Below, piece after piece: positions 12,252-25,265 of a stretch of DNA of 64,000 nt. Source of the stretch: Plantago elongata (lineage: Eukaryota > Streptophyta > Magnoliopsida > Lamiales > Plantaginaceae); NCBI GenBank assembly GCA_036897095.1, contig JAYMSP010000093.1:1-64000 (forward strand), written 5' to 3'. Positions within the stretch are counted from its first letter, which is position 1, and every line of letters begins with the position of its first letter. The notes beneath the pieces were generated by a model, which saw only the letters and a program-made list of their open reading frames with translations, ran no database searches and was not told the DNA's origin. Made by a program: the position numbers and the translations under genes.

Positions 12252-14290
12252 GTAAGATGGTCTGGCTGGTCAAGGAATTGGGATAAATGGTTGAAGTTAG
12301 ATAGATGAGTCTGAGAATAATATCCTGCTTTGGTGTAGTACATCCTAACAGCTGTATGATGTATCTGTCTAGCTGTATATTTATTCACAGATAAGCCGAT
12401 CATGGTCTGCCTTTTGTTTCTAACCTGACTTACTTTTCAGCCTATCAGAATATGTTCTTACTGCGTTCATAATTATGGTTTTCACTGCTAGCGCTGTTTT
12501 TGTCTTGTGGTCGTAGATTGGTTATGAGTCGGGGTGTTAACAAATCAAGCTGTTCATGAGAGAGCTTGGTCATATAGCTGAGATTTATGGTCATATCTTG
12601 ACATTGGTATCTCTTCCCCTTGATTGAAGGATGGTGATTAATGGAAATTTTCCCTTGATTTATGGAGGATTAGAACTTGTGCAGTAATTTTTATCTATAT
12701 TATTATTAATATTATTATATTAATAGTGCCATGGCGAACAGGGGTCTATACATGTGAGATGTGAACAAAATTCAAGTATTGTATTTGTATTGTAGTACCA
12801 ATTTAATGAACATGTTGGTGTTGCATGTGACTTGTGAGGACATGGAAGATTATCAACAAGATACTGTAGCTACTCGTTTTATGTTTCTTACAACTTCCTC
12901 GTGATTTTAAGTTTGAAATTTCAATCTCGATGTTTTAGAATAATGTATTATGCGCTCCATCCGTCCCGAAACATTTCAAACATTTAACAAGGTGGGTGTA
13001 AAAATGAGGTTTTAATTACACCTACTCATTATTTTGATAATGAATACCTACAAAATGAAGGATGTTTGAAGTTTCAGAACATGGGATATCAACTTGCAGA
13101 TTTGGTGTCCATATTTCAATATAGTAGTAGTAATATACTTGGAACTCTTATAACAAATTGCTAAGATATTTCACCTCCAATCAATAGATCAGAGTTTGAA
13201 TCACCTCTTTTTTATTAAATCTTGTACGCTATCTTACAACAAAATGCATCTTCCAACTGTGGACAATAAAAGTATTAATATTAATTTTACATAAAACGAA
13301 AATAAAGTGATTGATAATTATTACATTGATATAATGTACGATTACCTTTACATTGTGATTGGGAATAAAAAAAATACTCAACGATCCGACGACTCGTAGA
13401 ATATTTCTTGCATAATCTTATCTTAAATTAAACTCCTTAGCAAGCTTAGTTGCCTAGCTGTAAAATTATGGGGCAATCCACAAAGGTACAAATGATGGCT
13501 TGGTGATGGAGTAATTAATAGATTAATTTGAAAACAAACTTTTCTCATCATACAATCCACCTCTACCTCTGAAAATCACTAATACATATTTAATTACTGT
13601 TATATAAAGTCCAATTCAAATTGAAATTCATTAATTTTTATATTTATATATCCACTTTACACTATGCTTAATCTAGTTAGATTATTATTCACTAACTTTA
13701 AAACTTAAAACAATAGTGATTGATGTAAAATTAAAACTTTAAATTGTTTAAAAATTTAAATGCTTTTAACTTATTTTTGTAGTTAAAGTTCTATACCGAT
13801 TACTTTCTAATATGTTTGTTAATATTTAAATTTATATAAAACATATTATTCGAAAAAACTTGACTCAAAGTAAACCGGTATTATACCCATAACCATTATC
13901 ATAAGTAAACCGGTATGCAGGCAAAAAAATGAGAAGAAGATGAATGCGTGTGGGTGTAAAAGTTAAAAAGTATCGGACAAACAACAGGTACAAATACAAG
14001 TGTCATATTCCCTAATGATCATCATTGCCGTTAACTGCGGTTAATTATTGACTACAGTCCTAAATGACCCTTTTACCCCTCCACCTTCCATTATATTTAT
14101 AGTTAGTTACTTCGCAAGAAGAAAAACACAGAAAAATTCGTCGGTGCAGAATTGAAAAAACAATTGAGCTCAAGAATCGTTGAGTATTTATTCAATCCAT
14201 TCTATCATAGTTACTGCATTTTTCCGTCATAATCTCTCATTTCCTTTTCTACCAGAAAAAAGGCAACATTGTGTTGTTTATGCGACGGAT
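12252..14290. other. Spacer between CUTA and NDL
   Basis: The first 300-400 bases are the CUTA 3' UTR. The rest is AT-rich and gene-free apart from a degenerate Stowaway-like MITE at about 12953-13088. The last 200 bases are the NDL promoter and leader, with an AT box (TTATATTTAT) at 14091-14100. Confidence 0.45.
12953..13088. mobile_element. Degenerate Stowaway-like MITE
   Basis: The left end reads GCTCCATCCGTCCCGAAACA, close to the Stowaway terminus CTCCCTCCGTCCC. The right end (GTTTGAAGTTTCAGAACATGGGAT) is roughly its inverted complement. Total length is about 135 bp, with TA-rich flanks consistent with a TA target site. Divergence between the arms implies an old insertion. Confidence 0.6.
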
Positions 14291-17200
14291 ATGTCTGACT
14301 ATAGCGGCGATTCCATTTGCCTCGACGTTGAGACGATTTATCTCGGCGGAAAGGTGACATTTTTCGCAGACCCTTTTTCGTTTTGTTGAAGAAACGGTAC
14401 TTGTTAGCTTTGATTGAGATTGAAATGTTTGTTTTGTGGTTTTTTTAATGAGTTTGATGAGATCTGTGATTTTTTTTTGGTGTTTAATTGAAATGCCGGT
14501 TGAGTGATATTCTTGGAAGATTCTGTTTTGATTTTTTGTTGGTTGCAAATGCGTTTGTGTGATTGGTGCTAAAAGATGAATGAAAGCAGCTTCTTGTTTT
14601 GCATTTTGTTGTTTTCAAGAAATTGGATATATCTGTTTCTTGATTGAGCTGGTGAAATCGAAGTATGCATTTTCGGTTAGCTGATAAGTTGTGTGTTTGG
14701 ATTGGTTGAGAGTGAATTACATGAATTGAGCTGACAATCTGTCATAGTCCTTGTTGTTTACTTCTGATTCTTCAATGTCACTAGCTGAAACTAGTTAGTT
14801 AGTCATTTAGGAGATATATATGAGTTATGACTCGATTTCGTCGGTTTGCTTGATCTGTTGACTTGGAAATATGAGTTATATCATCGATACAGTTGTAGTA
14901 ATTAGAACGGGCTTTCGTATCCTTGTTACTTCTGATAATTCAATGCTATTAGCAAAACCACTTCATCGTTTAGGAGACACGTATTACGCCATTTTGTCGT
15001 TTGCTTGATCTATTGACTTGGAAGTATGAGTTTTTGGTTGTTACTTCTGATAATTCAATGCTATTAGCGAAAATCAATTCATCTTAGGAGATACGTATTA
15101 CTCCATTTTGTCGTTTGCTTGATCTATTGACTTGGAAGTATGAGTTTTCGGTTAGTTAAGTTGAACTTTGATGGGCTAATATTATATAATTAATTCAGTT
15201 GTGTTATAGTAATTAGAAGTGGCTGTCGTAGACTTGTAGTCATTGTTACTTCTGATTCTTCAATGTCATTAGCTGAAACTACTTAGTATTTAGTCAAAAC
15301 CTGTGGGTTTATAATCTTGGTTATTCTACAACGACAATTAGGCTGTTACTTGTCTGTAATGTGATAATTTGGCAAGTTGTTGATAACTTTAAGAGAGGTA
15401 ATGTTGGCATATTTCCAAGAGCTACTTTTAAGGCTTTAAATGCCATACCCTGTTAGATCTGGAATTGCAAACTGGGAAACCATTTTTCTATTTTTTGTCA
15501 CTACTACTAATAGTCAATAAACAACATGGCTGCTGATAAAGTGGACCATTTCACATGGTTTTCCTGTATTCTTAAGCATGTAAGAGTTGCTTGTGGAATA
15601 TCTTGTTATCTTTTACTTGAAGGATGACCAAACTTTATTATTTAATTTATTCTTTCTTCTGGAGTCTAGACAAAGTTTAATGTTATGATGGTGATCTCCT
15701 TCTCCTACATTGCGACGCCAATTAGATTCTGAAAAGTTCCCAATACTACAAAATATTTGGAAGGTTACTAACTATTTAATCCTTCTTGCAGGAACATATT
15801 ATACGTACTAATACCGGTTCAATATCGGTCATAGTTTATGGTGACCCTGATAAGCCAGCTCTGATCACATACCCTGATTTAGCGTTAAATCGTGAGTGCT
15901 GAGTTGCTATACAGAAAACTTATCTTCGTGACCAATTGTGATTTTGATCTCTCATAAATTATTTATTGTGCAACTATTATATTCTCTTTCCGCCTGCTGT
16001 CTAATAAAATGTTCTGATCTGGGTACTTCTTGTGATTACAGATATGTCTTGCTTTCAAGGCTTGTTCTTTTGTCCAGAAGCTTCAGCTTTGCTGCTTCAC
16101 AATTTCTGCATTTATCACATTAGTCCACCTGGCCATGAGGTTTGTTAAAATGTCAAAGTTTGAGCCATTGTATAGTAGCCTTAAGGTCTCTCTTGTAAAT
16201 TAACTTTTGTAGCGACTATACAGTTGTACATTTATATTGAGTACTATCACTCACATTTTTATATGGAACTCAATAAGAGTTCTTGCAGTTAGGAGCTGCT
16301 GCTATTAGTGCAAATGACTCGGCGCCTTCAGTTGATGACTTGGCCGATCAAATTCTTGAGGTGCTCAACTATTTTAGGTATGCTTTATGTGCTTAGTTTT
16401 GAACTTTGCATGTTTGCTTTTAGTGCTTCTATATTGTAATAAATAAGGGTAATTAAAGTATGAGAATCTAATGGTGGGTTATATATTTTGTTCAGGCTTG
16501 GTGCAGTCATGTGCTTGGGCGTACTCGCTGGTGCTTACATTCTGACCTTATTTGCTGTATGTTTTCTTCAGTCATTTTCACTCCAAAGCCTTCATTGTCA
16601 TAGTTTTGTTCATGACTGATATAGTTTTACGTTACCAGCTGAAGTACAAGGACCGTGTTGCTGGGTTGATCCTTGTTTCTCCCGTGTGTCAAGCACCATC
16701 ATGGAGAGAATGGCTCTGCAATAAGGTAACATATTATTCCTCCTTTGTCACTCTGGTTCTGTCCTTTTTCATCTCATGATCGACTAATCAATGGAATACA
16801 CAGGTGATGTCAAATCTACTCTATTATTATGGCATGTGTAGTCTGCTGAAGGAATGCTTAATTTATCGGTACTTTAGCAAGGTACTGTCAGTTTTTTGCA
16901 TTTTCAATCTATACATGCTCCATTCAAACCTTATCCTACCCTTTTTTTCTTGATATTGTTATGTTTCGTACTAACTCATATATTAATATACTTTTATTAC
17001 ATCAGGAAGCTCGTGGTAATGGTGACATATCAGAATCAGATATAGTTCAAGCTTGCAGAAGAGTTAGTGACTATCTTCAACCATACTATAAGGCTATAAG
17101 CACAATTTAAAGGTCTAACATGTTAACTTTTTTCCTAACTTTTCTCGTTTTATTTCTTCAGTTGCTGGATGAAAGGCAGGGTTCAAATGTATTGCGTTTT

Positions 17201-17815
17201 CTTCGAGCTATAGATAGGTAACACTGGCGAAGACATAATAATTTCCTCCCTAGATTCTTTTTACATGTAATTTCTTCGAGCTATAGATAGGTTCAATCTT
17301 ACATGTATTGCGTTTCCTCCCTAGATTTCTGGTTAGATTCTTTTTACATGTAATTATCTCATTTTGCTTTATTCATGACTGAACAGGAGACCTGACATCA
17401 CAGAAGGGTTAAAGACGTTAAGATGTCGAACTTTAGTATTTGTGGGTGATAGTTCTCCCTTCCATTCAGAAGCTCTCCAAATGAGTGCAAAACTGGACAA
17501 AAGAAACAGTGCTTTGGTTGAGGTATGAGATAAGAAGGCAAATTGTAGAATTAACTTCGGCACAATACTACTTGTCCTGAACTTAGAGTTGCCATTATGC
17601 AGGTACAATCTTGTGGATCAATGGTAACAGAAGAGCAACCTCATGCCATGCTGATACCCCTGACTTACTTCCTCATGGGATACGGTCTATACCCACCAAG
17701 TCAGATGAATGGCAGCCCAAGAAGTACACTGACGCCGGTTTCTATAGCACCGGAACTACTATCTGCAAAAAGCTTAGGATTGAAACTAAAACCAATAAAG
17801 ACTCGCTCGTCGTGA
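14291..17815 (+). CDS. NDL: NDR/NDRG family protein (N-MYC downregulated-like, NDL)
   Basis: Eleven exons (14291-14353, 15792-15891, 16042-16139, 16289-16377, 16496-16556, 16639-16725, 16804-16881, 17006-17062, 17162-17217, 17387-17522, 17603-17815) give 345 residues, the length of plant NDL proteins. The NDR domain is an alpha/beta-hydrolase fold without catalytic activity. It is recognised by [87 protein letters not shown], and the C-terminal [20 protein letters not shown] and [10 protein letters not shown]. In Arabidopsis NDL proteins bind the G-protein beta subunit AGB1 and modulate auxin transport. The gene appears intact. Introns 1 and 9 contain internal duplications, listed separately. 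Confidence 0.95.
14758..15300. repeat. Irregular tandem repeat in NDL intron 1
   Basis: Four copies of a block beginning TTACTTCTGAT start at 14758, 14926, 15041 and 15246. The block continues with TCAATG, TTAGC and, in the first three copies, TTGCTTGATC and GACTTGGAA. Spacing is 168, 115 and 205 bp, so the copies have suffered indels. The array lies wholly inside intron 1 (14354-15791). Confidence 0.75.
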
Positions 17816-19441
17816 CAAAGATAGTTCTAGATTCATCATTTGTAAAATTGGGACATCAATTTAGGTAGAAACTGAATTCTTTTTCTACATGTATACTATT
17901 TGTTGTTGTTAAGATGACAAGGATAGGCACTGTTAGCTGTAGATAGTAGAAGGATATTCTTTTATTTTGGCATAGATTTTGTTTGGATACTATTCATTCA
18001 TTTTTGTAGCCAGTGAGACAATCATGAACATGTATCTTACAGTTTGTTTTTGTATGATTATGAGCTGTAAATCTTGAAGGTGATCATTTATTGAGGATGG
18101 AATAAATTAAACAGGGCATTGAGAAACTATACACATAACTTCAGATATTGAAAATTATGCCTCAAACTGTAGTGTTTTTATTCTGACCTTCTAACAAAGA
18201 CTGTTTTCCAAGGTATATCAGAATACTTAAATACAAGCAATTAAATTAACAAAACATCAAAAGAGTCATAAACAGAACATGAACTATGCTCTAGTTACTT
18301 TTGGCTGAAGTCGTACACCTGAAACAATTTCTCTCATGGAGCTATATGCTAGGATTGTTGTCGCCATCACATTCAAACTCTGAGGTGTTTAATTTGTAAT
18401 ACGCATGATATAGATTACCCCACGAAATCGTAATCAATTTTTCAGACATTTGTATTTCATGGTCTAATTAGACAACATCTTGCTTCGAACATAGGAGTTG
18501 CTAAGAGTTAAATTCAGAAAAAAGAACCTATTATATGGAACATACTTCAAGAAGTTATGGAACTCCAGGTCGCGGAGTTACTTGGAATGCTGCCAATATA
18601 TCAGTATATTTGGTTTCGTATTCAGGAGTATAATAAGTCAATTTGTACTTTTTAACACCCGCTTTGAATCCAACACTTAGCTTTAGTCTTTGTTTGTGGT
18701 GACATAAATCCCTCCCTACAACTCATGAATTAATAATTCTGACAACAACAACACGGTCTACTCGACACAAATGAATTAAGCGTTAATGAAACTTTTCGCA
18801 AGAATCTTTCACAAACTTCCCAACGATAATATTATCAACTGACCAGGATTATTAGATCATGTGAGTTACCAAACACATCATTATTGTATACTCTCTCATA
18901 TATATAGCGCAACTCATTTTTCTTTTTGGCATCAAAATACCTAATCTAACTAATAAGATATTACCTCTTGACAGTAGCATATGTTACCCTGATCTTCTTT
19001 CATAATGGTACGGAACAATAGTATTGTTGGGGGTAAATACACAAATTACTTTAAATATAAGAAGCCAGGTGGTCGGGTTAGTCCGAGTGGAGAGAGAAAA
19101 AAAAAAAAGAAGTGAACTTAAACTATTTTTTGGAGATATCCATTTTTCCAGAGAGACGGATAAGATATTCTGACATAGAGGAGCTTTGATACCACCGGGA
19201 GAAAGAAAACCAAATTCCAATGAATCTAAAAGTGGACAAATTGGATCTATGTGCAATGGATCACACTTAGCAAGAAAAGTATTTTGCTTTGGTTCGTCCA
19301 GTCGTAATATTTGAAATAACATACGGTATAAATTTGTAATCCACATGTGATTCTTAACAAGGAAAGGTAAGTTGATCATATTTTGTTATGCTTTCACCTT
19401 CACTTGAACAACAAAGGATGACTCTGACTGATGAAGAACGA
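17816..19441. other. Spacer downstream of NDL
   Basis: About the first 250 bases are the NDL 3' UTR. The rest is AT-rich. A minus-strand ORF at 19379-18984 (131 codons, with the stretch CDPLHIDPICPLLDSLEFGF) has no family I recognise and no supporting splice or promoter signals, so I do not call it a gene. Confidence 0.4.
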
Positions 19442-20290
19442 CTAATTGGTTGGCAAAGCTTTCTCTTCCTTCCACTTTGGATCATATTCATCATCATCCA
19501 ACTTAAATAGGTTCACAAACTTCCCCTGAGGTCCAATACCAACTAGATACAGGTCATGCTCACAAGAAACGAGATACCCCTTTCGGTTATTGGAAAGGGG
19601 TTCAATCGATGCAGACAAATCATATATTAGCTCAATCTTGGAAAGCCCTCAGATGAACTGGTTATGATAATTAGCCAGGCTTCCGTTTTGACACAGATAA
19701 TATAATTTGTCATTGTGAAGCACATGATTACAGCCATAGCACAATATGATTAAATATTCTGCTTCGAAACCTTCCCAAATCCATTCATCGTCACCTGACA
19801 TTAAATATGCCACATCCAAACTGCCCGACCGTGCTGAAATTGCAATAACCATGCAATCCGATGATGTTGGTGAAGAAGAAAAGGATATACAGTCGAAACT
19901 AATATTTTTGGGGAGATCAGGGATGCTAATCTTAGTTTTACTTAATGGTTCAAAGAAAAATATGGTGTGGATTCCATGAGTAGCCATCCATCTCTAGAGC
20001 TGCGAACTTTACAACCTGAAAATTCAGCGTTGCTCTTAAAGTACTTCATATTGCAAGACGGATCAAGAAATGAGGTACATGAACCATCTTCATGAAATGA
20101 CATTAGGCAAGGACACTTTGTAGAAGGATTAGAAAATTCAGGTTTCCAACGCAAAGGCCGTGCTATTTCTCCCAACTTTCTACACACCAGGCGATAGTTT
20201 GCATAATTCATTGCACTATGAAGGAATTCTGCAACAAGCTTCAGAATATCGTCAGGAAGGTCACAATATAAGATTGCACGAGGATAACAT
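19442..20290 (-). pseudogene. F-box/DUF295 module, broken (copy B)
   Basis: Read on the minus strand, the sequence starts with an F-box (LPDDILKLVAEFLHS at about 20262, then NYRLVCRKLGEIARPLRW). It continues with a DUF295/KIB beta-propeller: SRDGWLL, FFFEPLSKTKISIPDLP, AYLMSGDDEWIWEGFEA, and finally GYLVSCEHDLYLVGIGPQGK and FVNLFKLDDD, ending at 19442. This is the full domain order of plant F-box DUF295 proteins, which act as SCF substrate receptors or KIB-type regulators. A frame change lies near 19975, between DGWLLM and HGIHTIFFF, and an in-frame TGA follows HNQFI at about 19649. It is therefore probably non-functional unless spliced in a way I cannot see. Confidence 0.7.
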
Positions 20291-20295
20291 AATTC

Positions 20296-21270
20296 TTAAG
20301 GATCCCTAATTTCATAGGCCTTGAAGTCGTTAGCCGGCTCCTCATTAATAGCATTTTTCTGTGCATCCTTCCGGTGAAACTGAAAAATTGAATATCACAA
20401 AAGTTCATATAAATCATTAGAATAATCGACTAGATACCTACATCTTGAAGAATATAACATTTAAGAAAAATGTGTACATATATATGTATATATGTACCTC
20501 AACCATGGCATCCGATGATGATCAATCATATTGGGCAACCATACCGGAAATCCTGAATGAGGTTTATTTCTAAAGATGAACGTGCTTTGATCAGCAAGCG
20601 AAAACACATAAAGGTCTCTTCTCCATCCAAAGTTTAGCATATGCAATTGTCAACAAGACCTGAGTTGGGTCTGTGATTATAACTGATGCGGAGTACTTGG
20701 GACCCAAAAACACAACTAGTCCCTCTAGTTTGGACAAACTGACCCAAATTCTGCTGGAAAAATCAAATTCACACACCTCCCACAAGCATGTGCTTGGCGT
20801 TCCACCAACAACAATCGATAAGGTTTACCATCACAAACTACTAGCCGTCTCTTGTTGTAACAATACACATTAGGTGATAATACTATATCTTCCCCGAATG
20901 TCTCAAGGAATAAGAACCCGTCAGTGTGTAATTCACAATAAGTAGCAGTTCCGTCATCATACTCGAAAACATCAACATCAGCAAAGTCTTCGGATCTGCA
21001 ACATATGGATTCCCAACCGGCTACTGAATCTTGAGTACACAGTAAGAAACATGGACGGTTATTGTAAAAGAAATAGACCTTATAGCATAGAGCGTCCGTT
21101 GCATCCGACGACTTGTTACAGCAGCTAACAAGTCACTTGAAAAAGCTTTCAGGCGGGTCCGGGAGACATGCTAATTGTAGCTGGACTAGTAACTTTGGAT
21201 TCCACAAGAAGCACTCATAATTTGCAGCTACGTATCTTGCCTGTCTTACTCTTACAGAAGTTTTTTCCGC
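20296..21270 (-). pseudogene. F-box/DUF295 module, broken (copy A, C-terminal part)
   Basis: This second DUF295 propeller lies just upstream of copy B on the same strand. Recognisable pieces are ECFLWNPK and CLPDPPESF near 21200-21160, KVYFFYNNRPCFLLCTQDS near 21080, TYCELHTDGFLFLETFG near 20920, EFDFSSRIWVSLSKLEG and VVFLGPKYSAS near 20760-20690, and RRDLYVFSLADQSTFIF near 20610. They fall in different frames with at least one stop (after PPESFFK), so the module is decayed. A good donor at 20497 and acceptor at 20380 would join MPWLR to FHRKDAQ, ending at a stop at 20296. Only about 30 bp separate it from copy B, so the two may once have formed a two-module gene. Confidence 0.6.
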
Positions 21271-21538
21271 TTAAACTTATTATTACTGAGTGGTAAAACT
21301 CAAAAAATAGTAAGTAATACATTGTATATATCATATCTAAGTTGAGAAACAATTTAAAATAAAAACTGTGAAAAGGGGTGGATGAAATCGATTGAAGCCT
21401 TCAACGTTGTCGTTGTCATGTATAACTGAAAAAGTTCACAATAATTTAATCAATTAATTAGTTTGAACAGTAACATCAAAACAAACTCAACTGTGCACTA
21501 TAATAACCTCATAATTTGACTAACATAAAAAAAGTACC

Positions 21539-24500
21539 TCAAAATTTATCAAATACTTCTTTGTAGACCACGTTTCTTATCATATCATAAGTGTTACGCT
21601 CTCCGTCACAAATTAATACTTTCAATCCTTTCATGCTAGTAACCCTTGATAAAGCAACATATAACTGGCCATGACTGAACACGGGTGAGGGGAGGTAGAG
21701 TCCGACGTGTGCAATAGATTGTCCTTGGCTCTTATTTATGGTCATAGCAAAGCAGACGGATATGGGAAATTGTCTCCTATCAAAATTTATAGGGAACATT
21801 GTCTCGTCTGACGGACTCATCATCATCCTGGGAATGTAAATCTTTTTACCTGCATTGATTCCAGATATCATCTTTGCCTCACTATCAACCTTGTGTCATT
21901 GCACAACTCAGAAGCTTGATTAATATTTCTCAAAAGCATTATCATGCACCCTTCCTTCAGGACAATCTTATGGTGAAGGAGACTAGAGCAATTAATGATG
22001 TTCAGGAATTCGAATGTGTAAATGTCAGCTAGACCAATATCAAAGTCATCTTCCCTAGCAATGTTGTATGCGCTCAGATATTCGAAACTATCCCCTGGCA
22101 TCTTTGACATAACAAACTGATTTATCTCATCAACCATATCATTTTTAGGTGCAAGGACAGCTCGATGATGCAAATATTCATGGTCAAGTGATGGATCGGC
22201 TAAGTGCTCCAACAATGAAGGGTATGTACTATCTACTATAATTGAAATGGGATAATGACTTACTTCTCGAATAAGTAAATCTTCGGGCATTTTGATATCC
22301 ACCTCGCCATCATTAGATTCACGGGCAACGCCATCACCGACTTGCAGTATCCACTCAGCAAATTCTTTCGCCACTTGAATATCAGAAGATGACGAACCCG
22401 ACCGCGTAGCAATAAATTATATGTTAACAAATGTATAAGTTTGTAATGAAATTAGTATAAGGAGATCATATAAATTCTAGATTTGTCACCTGCAATCGCA
22501 TGTTCTTTGTCAGCCGAAGCACCTCACATTCATCCTATATCCTAAATGAGCAAATAGCGGCGTTAAGGATATCATGCCTACTTCCTCCTGGAACAACATG
22601 AAAAATATGTCGGATGTCTCCGTCCAAGACGATGACCACCCAACCAAATGGTTCATCTGGATGTCTCATAACATCTCTCAAACTCCTATCGAGTTCTTTA
22701 AAACAATGTCGGTTTGCCATTTGAGCCTCATCCCAAATAATAAGTCAGGAGACCAGTGACATCTGAATCATGTCTAATCTTGTTGCATGTTGAGTCCTCG
22801 TGAATTTGTAATGGTATACCAAATCTCGAGTGTGTCGTCCTACTCCTATAAAGAAGTAGTGATGCAATACCGCTGGATGCAATTGGAAGTACAATATCAC
22901 CTCACGCCCTCAAACTAGAGCATAAAGTTCTCCATATAAAGGTTTTTCTCGTGCCTTCGTATCTGTACAGGAAGAATACTCCTCCATTTCGACCATCAAC
23001 AACAGACGTAATATTTTCATATATGGCACGTTGCTCATCAGTCAGGCGTGGGTACAAACCATCGTGATCAACTCTCATTGCATCTCTATCATAGCACATC
23101 TCATCATCCATAAATGGATTTGTTGCATTGTCTATAACAGAATCATCCGGCACCGGCATACCATCAAATGAACTTAGACTTCTACAGCTTCTCTTCAACA
23201 ACTTCTCTATTTCCATGAGAGCAATGTTCATTATTTGTTCATATGTGAGCTTCAAATCTACATCGAGATTAAATGACCATTACAATAAGAGTTATGTACG
23301 AATATTATGTTGACAACTATTAGATATAGTAAATGATCAATAATTATATAAATTTATTCTACCTGGATTGCGTAAATTTCTATGTTGATTGTATAGAATA
23401 TCATCTGATAATAATTGTCATGTTTGGTTCCACTCTTCTTCAGGCCTCGAGATGTTGTGTGATAACAACATAATCGTGAAAAGATGGCGCATAAAATTTG
23501 CAAATCCCCACATACTTGCCTCTCTAAAGTCACCAATATACTCTCCGTCATCTAATAAGAGACCCAAAGCACTGCATGCATCCTTGTGACTACCGTGCAC
23601 AACACCCTTCGTCATTCTAACATCCTCGAAGCAAGTGGCACCCCTAACATGATTCAACATGAGTCTCATATAGTACATGTCTCCACACGCCATTGGAATA
23701 TTAAACATTCTACCTTTGCTTTGTTTTTCTACAGGACCATATTTTCTTATCGTTCTTCCAACAATAATAGTGAGGAATTTCAACATAAGTGATTGATGGT
23801 TGTTACAGTATTCAATGTTGATGTGGGCTTGGTATTTGAGCATCAGTTGAGGGTTGTATGGAACCACATATCTATTTTAAATTATATAGTATTAATAAGC
23901 ATAAGTTTTGACCATATAGATATATGTAACATAAGTTTACGGATAAATAAAAATAATTGTATTGCATGAGAAGTACATGTTGTCAAGTGAAACACCATTT
24001 TTATTCACTGCCACATCAGTATCTCTTCTTCTATAGACGTGATATCCATTATCATCTATGAATGTGTGGTCATTGAAACTTCTAGGAAAAAATTTGGTGC
24101 ATCTATTTCTTTCCATGCAGGGAGAAGGAGGTTTGGCCGACCGCAAGGATCATGGACCATGTTGTTTGCAACAACCTCATACAGCTCGGGCTCGGTATCT
24201 TTGTCGGGTAGCTCGGCACATATATTTTCATCAATGTTGTTTTTAATTCTCTACTCATCATGTGTCTTGAGAAATAATAATATATGGGCATAAGGGAGAC
24301 CTCACTTTTGAAACTCAATGGTGTATATCACTAAAATATCACCGAGCAATGCATAAACTTCATTATAAAATGTGTTGTGAAATATCATGGAATCAAAACA
24401 TAAAGTAAAATGTAATATAAAATAATTCATCAAACTCACGTGCTTTGGGCTTGCCAAACATATGTCTGTCTCTCAAATCCCCGATCAGCTCATCAAGTTT

Positions 24501-25265
24501 GATCCTGAATACTCGGCATAATATATCAGGCCTATCTTCAGCTTTTAAGCCAAGACGCTCAACATGCCTCGTCATTTCCGGCCACTTTAAATTGCATGTA
24601 AATGTAATTAATAGGCAAGGATAACCCAAACGGGGTTACTTGCAAATTGCCATGGAATCTTGAAACATTTGTTGAAACCATCTCTTGCCTCCAGTAAACA
24701 TGCATACTTCGAGTCCGGGTGCTTCCCTTCAATCATTTTACCCAAGTAGTCTTCAATTATGTCAACACGCTTATGTTCAAAGAAATCATCCTACCCATAA
24801 AAATAATTTGCTTGAATTAGTAAAATAATATTATTATTAATGTAATAAAATTAAAAATATAATAAAATCGGTCAATAAGTACATAAGATGATTACCACCA
24901 ACATCCGATAATACTTTGCCACCAAGTGTGCACTTCGCCATGAATATTTGTTCTCGAGAAGTGGCACGTTCCCAAGGATCGGTAGGTGTGGTCCAAATTC
25001 ACATGTTTGAAGAAGTCGGATTCAAATGTTGCAATTTTGCTAAACTTTGTGTTGCTAAATCAATGTAGGATGAATTAATGAGTTTATAAAACTATATCAA
25101 TTTAGTTATCTAGTAATAAAATGCTATTATAGATGTTGTTAACTAACCACATCAACATATTGGTGCTTGAGCACGTCCTTTGAGTGCGATGTGATACATG
25201 AGTTTCATTTGCATGTCATCACCACCGTTATTCCAAAAGTGTTGTAGCTGGTCCATCCACTAATA
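21539..25265 (-). mobile_element. Decayed Helitron encoding Rep-helicase
   Basis: Minus-strand fragments follow the order of a plant Helitron RepHel protein. The Helitron-like N/Rep part has GYPCLLITFTCNLKWPEM (24629-24393), CMERNRCTKFFPRSFND and YHVYRRRDTDV (24146-23937), then MYYMRLMLNHVRGATCFEDV and SRPEEEWNQT (23867-23418). The PIF1-type helicase part has LTDEQRAIYENI and a Walker A-like EGTRKTF (23255-22902), GDGVARE and LAPKNDMVDEIN (22374-21868), and the C-terminal [19 protein letters not shown] with YVALSRV (21871-21539). Frame changes, stops and gaps separate the pieces, and the Walker A motif has lost its consensus GTGKT, so it is not active. I could not place the TC and CTRR ends, so the limits given are those of the coding remnants only. 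Confidence 0.85.

Noticed and set aside
18984-19379. 131-codon open frame on the minus strand
   Set aside because: It has no family I recognise, no clear promoter or splice context, and an AT-rich downstream half. It could be chance or a gene remnant. A protein search would decide.
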